64,000 nucleotides of DNA. It comes from Monodelphis domestica (Eukaryota; Chordata; Mammalia; Didelphimorphia; Didelphidae). Every line of letters starts with the position of its first letter. Position 1 is the stretch's first letter. The DNA lies in the NCBI RefSeq assembly GCF_027887165.1, contig NC_077230.1:27925851-27989850 (forward strand), written 5' to 3'. Both the position numbers and the translations under genes were made by a program. Under the pieces are notes generated by a model that was given only the letters and a program-made list of their open reading frames with translations, had not been told where the DNA came from and ran no database searches. Positions 57,511 to 64,000 of this stretch are shown piece by piece.

Positions 57511-58286
57511 GACCAGGTGATTGATGGTAAAATATAGACAAAATACATGAACTACCAATAAAGATTTCCCAATTATTCCTTGAAACCACGCTTTAGGTTA
57601 GATCAAAGAAGCTACTAAAATTCACAAGCAGTATCTATACATGAAAAGAAAAAAAATAGAAAATAGAGAAAAAAATCCCTATATGATTCAAGCCAAGCAC
57701 ACACACACAAATAAGGAAGCATCTATTTTCTACATATTTCAAATAAAACAGTTCTTTGGTTTTGACATGTTTATTAAAATCTTCCCAGTTTTTCTGTTTG
57801 GAGAAGAGTCCAAATCTTAGATTTACCAGCCTCTATTTAGTACTAGCTAATAGTCTGCCAAGCAATGTTCTTTCCATGTTTATGAGGTTGTTATTGATTT
57901 ATTTTTTTGTTATTTGATTTAATGAATCAGAACTAGACACAAAGACATATATTTAAGGAGTTTTCAAACCACAAGAGGCCAAAAGCTTGATAAATTGTGA
58001 GAATGGTACATTCCTTGGTTCTTCAAATTGAATGAAGTCCCCAAACTTTTTAACATAATAGTTATATTACTACCTTTTATATAAAAAATTAAATGAACCT
58101 GTGCAAGATTTAAATAATTGGAATCCTTATATTAGGATGATCTTTTTCTTGAGAAAAGGAAAATTCCTAAAATAATTTTAAATTAGGAGAAAAATGTTAT
58201 AATTTAATTCATTGCATGTTTTTTCAGATATTGAAATTCCCTACAGATGCCTTTCATTTATTAAAATTAGAAAGGGTTAGGGTTTC
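57511..58286. other. Unclassified AT-rich DNA
   Basis: I recognise nothing here. Confidence 0.4.
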
Positions 58287-58497
58287 TTCCTTCCTTCCTT
58301 CTTCCTTCCTTCCTTCCTTCCTTCCTTCCTTCCTTCCTTCCTTCCTTCCTTCCTTCCTTCCTTCCTTCCTTCCTTCCTTCCTTCCTTCCTTCCTTCCTTC
58401 CTCCTTCCTTCCTTCCTTCCTTCCTTCCTTCCTTCCTTCCTTCCTTCCTTCCTTCCTTCCTTCCTTCCTTCCTTCCTTCCTTCCTTCCTTCCTTCTC
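58287..58497 (-). repeat. (CTTC)n microsatellite
   Basis: A 210-bp array with two short interruptions, equivalent to (GGAA)n on the minus strand. It continues directly from the tail of the SINE at 58498. Confidence 0.97.
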
Positions 58498-58660
58498 TTC
58501 CATCTTAGAATCAATAATATTGTGTATTGGTGCAGAAGAGTGGGAGGGGCTAAGCAATGGGGGTTAAGTGACTTGCCTAGTCATCAACAAGGAAGTATAT
58601 GAGGCCAAATTTGAACCCTGGATCTGGCTCTCAATTCCCTGGGCCACCTAGCTGCCCCTA
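58498..58660 (-). mobile_element. tRNA/CORE-type marsupial SINE
   Basis: Inverted copy: 'catcttagaatcaataatat', 'caatgggggttaagtgactt' and 'gccacctagctgcccc'. A small internal deletion removes part of the 'cccagggtcacacagc' block. Confidence 0.85.
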
Positions 58661-60574
58661 CTTAAATTGTTTATTAAGCAGTTTTTGAAACTGCATATAA
58701 ACCTGTCATGGTAAAAACACAAAATAGCAGAAATTATGCTTGCAGGAAATGAACCACAAATATCTACACTTGTCCCATAATACATAGTTAAAATACCATT
58801 GTCTAGGAGATTTTCAAATGCTTTCTGGAAGTATAATCATATACATTTCAATGAATCTAATTAATTTTTCATACTTTAATTATGAGTTAATTGTCCAATG
58901 GGAAAATTTTCCCATATATGGTGGAGAGTAGATGAGTGAAGGGAATTGTCAACTAAAATTCCATCCGTTAAGGTCATTCCTGTCATGGGAACTTCTAATA
59001 TCTACTAGCAACTTTTGTATATCTTATAGACTTGGGGATTTGCTTGGACACATGAAATGTCAAATGCATAATCCATGGACACCAGTCTAGTATGAGTGAG
59101 AGGCATGCCTTGAATACAAAATGACTTCTCTTCTCCCTGAAACATACTACTTATTTAGGATGAATATTCTTTTTTGAAAATTGAAGTATTGAACTTTGTG
59201 ACTTTGTTATTGTACAGCAGAGTTAAATAGAAAGAACTAGAGCTATCAACTTGTGACCTTTTCTATGGCTTTTTAGCTTGGCTCTTTAACATAAAAATAA
59301 AGAAACTCTCTCCACTCTGACTTGATGGGTAGAGATTTATTTTCTAATCTTTTGGGATGTCTGTAATGGTTATGAGATAGGGTTACTGAGCCTTGGTGTG
59401 ACATCCCTGAAAATTGAATATTCCAAAGGCCATCTTGAGGAGTTAGAGGTATTTCATTTGAGACTAGTTGAAATGATCACCTTAGTAACACTAGATTCTA
59501 AACTATATCTCTTTCTGGAGCATTCACTTTTCACTGTGTAGCCCTTTGAAGGGAGGAAGGATATGTTAAAGGGTCATACATTATTTTCTATTTTCTAATG
59601 GGTGTTTTTGAAGAGATGACCATATAATGAGCCACAATAATCTGAAAATTCTAATGTGAAAATATGAGTCTCTCAACATTTTTCCTTCATGGAAGGGCTT
59701 AGAAATATGGAGGGTGGATCTGGGAGCATAGGGAAAGAGACTGGTTGGTTGGGAGGAAACTTTAGTGGAATTGTGAACTGTACCACTAACATTTTCTGAA
59801 GTGTTCTCCAAAGAGGCCATTCAGAGGATTTCATAACCTGTTTATATCTCCTTTTTCCTTCAGAGTTAAGCAAATATTGTTCCCCCAAAAAGGAAAAAAA
59901 AATCTTTCTTTGGTTAAATGATGGAACTTTTTGTTTTTTTTCCCCCCCTGAGGTTTTGTTCCATCTAAGCAAAAGTCTCCTGGATAGACTCTCGGGGAAT
60001 ATGAAAAGCAGGATGCCCTGTTTTAAACTGCTAAAGGAAAATAGTATTTCCTCCCAAGTTTTGAACCTGGGCCAAATATGGTCAGTGCAAGGCTAGAGAG
60101 GATGTAAAAGGAGAGGAATAATGAATTCCTGTTTATAGGAGCAGTTGTTTGGGGAAACCTGGGAAATTGTTTGGAATAACTGCATTTGCTAAAAGCAAAT
60201 TTGTCCTTTTGGTTTGTTTGTTTTAGAAAGCAAGGGTTGACTGATTTAATCAATGTAAACAGAGGAAGAACTAATGTAAAGGAATATATACCCAACTTCC
60301 AGTCAAGTGTATCTATTATTCTTTCCAAGTATAAGATATTTTCTCCACCTTTAAGAAACTTAGAATCTAGTTGTATAAATAAAATATTGACATAATAGAA
60401 AGTTTAATGTAATTAAGTGTTAAATTATATGGGTAGACTTTAAGAAGTCTAGAAGCTCAAAATAGAAGCTCAAAGAAGAAAGAAATCAATGAGTACTCAA
60501 GTAGCCAGAGAAGTTCTTAGAAATCAGGTTGGATATATGACTAGGAAGTTTAATAAATCAATAAAATGGGATGC
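58661..60574. other. Unclassified DNA
   Basis: AT-rich with small chance frames on both strands (for example 59581-59972 and 60023-60395). No repeat or gene family recognised. Confidence 0.4.
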
Positions 60575-60745
60575 CAGAGGTGAGAATGACCTCAAAAGTT
60601 AAGTAGTTGAAGCATTATTTGACAGATGAACACATGCACCAAAAGAAGTGATGTTATTTACCCAAGATCATAGTGACAGAAAAACAGGATTTCTCTTGCA
60701 GCTCTCAATGACATGCTTTTTCCACTATGTACTCTGTTCCTTAGC
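60575..60745 (-). mobile_element. MIR-like SINE remnant
   Basis: 'atttgacagatgaacacatg' and 'gttatttacccaagatcata' are in inverted MIR order. Confidence 0.5.
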
Positions 60746-60979
60746 CTTTTCCCATACCATAATTAATTAATATTAATATGCATATATATTCTCAAATAAT
60801 TGATATAATATTTAAAGTTATAATTAAAATAATATACTAACATATGCATGTGTGTCATACTATGTCATATTGCTTTTAGTGGAAAGAGCACTATGTCTAA
60901 TACTAGAGAGATCAAATGGCGTTTTTGTGTGTTAGCTAAATATTTGCATATGACCTTAAGTTTTAACCTTGGGAAATAT

Positions 60980-61127
60980 AGAGCTATCATTATTAGGATT
61001 GTATAAGTAATGAAATTGAGGCTGATAGAAGTTAAGTAATTTGTCCAGGGAAACATAATAAGTAAGTATCTGAAGCTGAATTTGAACTCAGGTCTTAATT
61101 CCAGGCTCAATGATATTTCACTAGGTT
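60980..61127 (-). mobile_element. MIR-like SINE remnant
   Basis: 'aatgaaattgaggctgatag', 'taatttgtccagggaaacat' and 'gaatttgaactcaggtctta' are in inverted MIR order. Confidence 0.7.
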
Positions 61128-61562
61128 TTCATGGGAAGCAGAGAATTTGGAGGAATTTAAATAGTGTTTTTTTTTTATTTGTTGTTGTTTGCTGAGTAGT
61201 AAAAGAATCCAAAGGGAAAGGAAGAAACAAATCAAAGTAAATGAGAAATTTATATTTTAGACAAAACATTTGTTCACATTAGTAACTCTTTGTAACAACA
61301 TATTCACTAAAAAACCCCAGTTGATCCTATAATCAGGAAGTACTCAAACTTCTAAGAGTGATGATTAAGAAATATCAATAATGTGCTTCTTGGGGTCATT
61401 GTTGGCAACAGAATATCCATTTAGAAATACCATACAGCTGGCAAAATAAGGTAACTGGTAATATGTGTGGTAAAGGCTCATAAGAGAATATCAGAACATA
61501 CTTGCCTTGTTAAAAAATGTTACCTTTTCAGAAGTGATTTAGAAAAACTCAGTAATGAAGTC
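61128..61562. other. Unclassified AT-rich DNA
   Basis: No feature recognised. Confidence 0.4.
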
Positions 61563-61757
61563 AAGGAAGGAAGGAAGGAAGGAAGGAAGGAAGGAAGGAA
61601 GGAAGGAAGGAAGGAAGGAAGGAAGGAAGGAAGGAAGGAAGGAAGGAAGGAAGGAAGGAAGGAAGGAAGGAAGGAAGGAAGGAAGGAAGGAAGGAAGGAA
61701 GGAAAGAAGGAAGGAAGGAAGGAAGGAAGGAAGGAAGGAAAGAAGGAAGGAAGGAAG
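61563..61757 (+). repeat. (GGAA)n microsatellite
   Basis: About 195 bp, almost pure with two GAAA interruptions. It adjoins a SINE end at 61758. Confidence 0.97.
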
Positions 61758-62002
61758 CATTTATTAAGTCCCTACTATGTTCCCTGAATTGTGCTAAGCA
61801 TTTTATAAATATCTCAGTTAATCCTCATACAAGCTCTGGGAGGTACTCAACATTATTATCTTCATTTTAAATATTTGGACATCTTGGCAGGCAGATTAAG
61901 TAATTTGTTCAGAAGCACAGAGCTAGTAAATTTCTAAGGCAGACAATGAACTCGTCTTCCAGATGCAGGATGCTACCTGCTGTACCACCTAGCTGCCCTA
62001 TA
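61758..62002 (-). mobile_element. MIR/CORE SINE
   Basis: 'catttattaagtccctacta', 'gaattgtgctaagcatttta' and 'ccacctagctgccct' run in inverted order, nearly full length. Confidence 0.85.
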
Positions 62003-62902
62003 GTACAAATAATAATGAACAAAACCCTCTTATTTGTTGCTCTAACTCCTCTACAGATAAAGAAAAAAGTCCCTCAGTATATAAATGATTTGTCCAATTT
62101 TACATTGAAAAAAAGTAGAAAATAGCAGAACAGACATTTGAACCTAACATTTTTTACTCCAAATCCAGTGTGTTGGGGGATTATTTTTAGGGCCTATGTC
62201 TAGTATTAGACTAAATTTCTTTCCTTAGGAAGAAAGGCAAGAACATGCCCTTTTACTCACTCCAAAGTTATATCCCCCACTTGTTCTTTGCATAGATTTT
62301 CTGATTGATTTCTAATCATTCTCTTTTATGAGAATCCAGGTCTTAAGATAGTCATGTCCATTGATGACATTGCAGGAGGCAACTAAAGTCAGATCCACCC
62401 TTGAAAGAAATGAGAAGATGGAGCCCCCCAGGCAGCCAGCAAGGATTGCTGGGAGCTCCCTTCAATATAGGGACTGCTGTGAATAGAATTTGAAGTGATC
62501 AATAAACTGAGAACTGAAGCTGAGGGATTTTTATTTATTTTATCAGCTCTCCAGAGTTATACATGATTCATCCTTTCACTACCTCCAAGACAAATCAATG
62601 GCAAAGTAATAAGATCTTACTCTTTGACATAGCATATTATTACCTGAAAGAAATGGAGGGTTTTCATTGGGTATAAGAAGTTACTCTTGGACAAGGTAGA
62701 ATTGCAGATCAAGCACTATTTATGGACTCATTCTCTATTCGAATTTTCAGACTATGCATCTGCTCTTACAGGATATATCCAGGATGCCGAAGTTAGTAAC
62801 GTTATCTTCCCATTATGCCTTCCTTTGTGACATAGTCCAGATATCCCTCATTTTCAGATAACTTTATTTTTAGCTTATCATAGGAAAGAGAATGTGTGCC
62901 TG
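62003..62902. other. Unclassified DNA with a MIR remnant
   Basis: An inverted MIR-like stretch is likely at about 62048-62175 ('aaatgatttgtccaatttta', 'agacatttgaacctaacatt'). The rest is unrecognised. Confidence 0.4.
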
Positions 62903-62917
62903 AGTGTGTGTGTGTGT

Positions 62918-62979
<62 letters not shown>
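62903..62979. repeat. (TG)n microsatellite
   Basis: TG units with one TATG interruption. Confidence 0.97.
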
Positions 62980-62980
<1 letters not shown>

Positions 62981-63453
62981 TGTATGCCTGTCTGTGTGTT
63001 TGGCTTCTAGACAGTGAACTGTCTGCCTGAAATGAACACCACTTTTTTGTTTAAACAACTCAAGATACTATTTCTGGAATTCTTTGATCAGCCTGTTGTG
63101 TATCTCACTCTTCTGTTATCTCCTGGGCTGGGGAAATGAACCAAAGCATTTTTTCCAGGCTCTTAGAGAAATTTCTCATTTGAGGTGCTTTAAATCTTTT
63201 GATGGAGTGAAGCACTACACTTTTCACTTCACAACCAAAATGAAACCGCTGAAGTCTAATATTAAGAACTCTTGTGGGGCCTGAGGAGCTGTGGCATTGT
63301 GACTACTCCCTTTCCCTGGAGGTGGGAGAGAGGTGATCCTGGTCACTAATAAGGGGAGATTTATGTTGCCTTTTTCTCAATACTTTTGTTCAATAAACAC
63401 ATACCTTTCCACCAAAGGTTTAAGGTTAGAGCTAGGATTTTATTCAGTGTGCA
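62980..63453. other. Unclassified, LTR-like at its end
   Basis: 'tacttttgttcaataaacac' near 63382 gives an AATAAA in an LTR-like setting, but no TG...CA boundaries were found. Confidence 0.3.
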
Positions 63454-63469
63454 ATATCAAGGGTTGGGG

Positions 63470-63676
63470 GGGGAGGGGGCCAGGGTGCAGCTGGATGGCT
63501 CAGTGGATTGAAAGCCAGGCCTAGAGAGAGGAGGTTCTAGGTTCAAATCTGACTTCAGCCACTTCTTAGCTGTGTGACCCTGGGCAAGTCACTCAACCCC
63601 CATTGCCTAGCCCTTACCACTCTTTTGCCTTGGAACCAATACACAGCATTGATTCCAAGACGGAAGGTAAGGATTT

Positions 63677-63678
<2 letters not shown>
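63470..63678 (+). mobile_element. Full-length tRNA/CORE-type marsupial SINE
   Basis: Carries 'ggatggctcagtggattg', 'tgtgaccctgggcaagtcac' and the tail 'caagacggaaggtaaggatt'. Flanking 'atatcaagggttgggg' at 63454-63469 and about 63776-63791 is the target duplication, so the AT array after the SINE is its expanded tail. Confidence 0.93.
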
Positions 63679-63723
<45 letters not shown>

Positions 63724-63744
63724 TATATATTTGACATATATATG

Positions 63745-63775
<31 letters not shown>
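63679..63775. repeat. (TA)n-rich SINE tail
   Basis: Interrupted TA repeats lie between the SINE body and the right target duplication. Confidence 0.9.
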
Positions 63776-63781
<6 letters not shown>

Positions 63782-64000
63782 AGGGTTGGGGCAGGTATTT
63801 ATTTGCCATACAAAGGTAAATTGATAAATACAGATCACATGTATAAATATATGAAAAATTTTAAATAAGTAACTTAACCTAGAACTACTATTTTGATATG
63901 CAAAAATTCTGATAGTCCTCTAAGTTCTCCCATCTAACTTTCAAGACTTCAAGGAATCATATAATTTTATCAGTATCTTCATTTTCACTTTCATATTGGC

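Overview
This is a vertebrate chromosomal window with no host protein-coding gene that I can recognise. It is AT-rich and made of layered transposable elements and long simple repeats. The dominant L1 family and the tRNA/CORE-type SINEs (typical block: 'tgtgaccctgggcaagtcac' followed by 'cccccattgcctag') point to a marsupial, most likely an opossum such as Monodelphis. The species is an inference.

1-14,500: an L1 fragment on the left edge, then a full-length minus-strand L1 (5421-11809, 19-bp target-site duplications). Its ORF1 is intact and its ORF2 carries three breaks. A 5'-truncated plus-strand L1 follows (12505-13583), then an exact 132-bp duplication whose second copy sits inside an (AT)n/(CA)n microsatellite.

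14,500-42,400: unclassified AT-rich DNA with old L1 tails, SINEs, several candidate LTRs, a decayed gamma-like ERV pol (25981-27640), an L1 with an internal deletion (29158-30242), and a 0.5-kb (GAAA)n/(GA)n/(GGAA)n tract.

42,408-51,875: the highlight. This is a 9,458-bp minus-strand class II (betaretrovirus-like) provirus with two 701-bp LTRs that read as identical, a 5-bp target-site duplication (gattg), PBS, splice donor, gag, a single fused pro-pol frame, env, an env splice acceptor and a polypurine tract. All catalytic motifs of PR, RT, RNase H and IN are present and env is open throughout. The only clear lesion is an in-frame TAA ten codons after the likely gag ATG. Unusual features are a GTTAAAC -1 frameshift site directly before the gag stop, pro and pol in one frame without a G-patch, a decayed dUTPase-like segment, an arginine-rich Env leader like those of Rec/Rem-producing betaretroviruses, and a 1.1-kb noncoding region between env and the PPT.

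51,900-64,000: SINEs, GGAA-type microsatellites, a 5'-truncated L1 (55116-56743) that carries a nested 54-bp near-perfect palindrome, and unclassified DNA.

Only the provirus shows genes working together. Gag and Gag-Pro-Pol would come from the unspliced RNA through one -1 frameshift, and Env from a spliced RNA joining the leader donor to the acceptor just before the env ATG codons.
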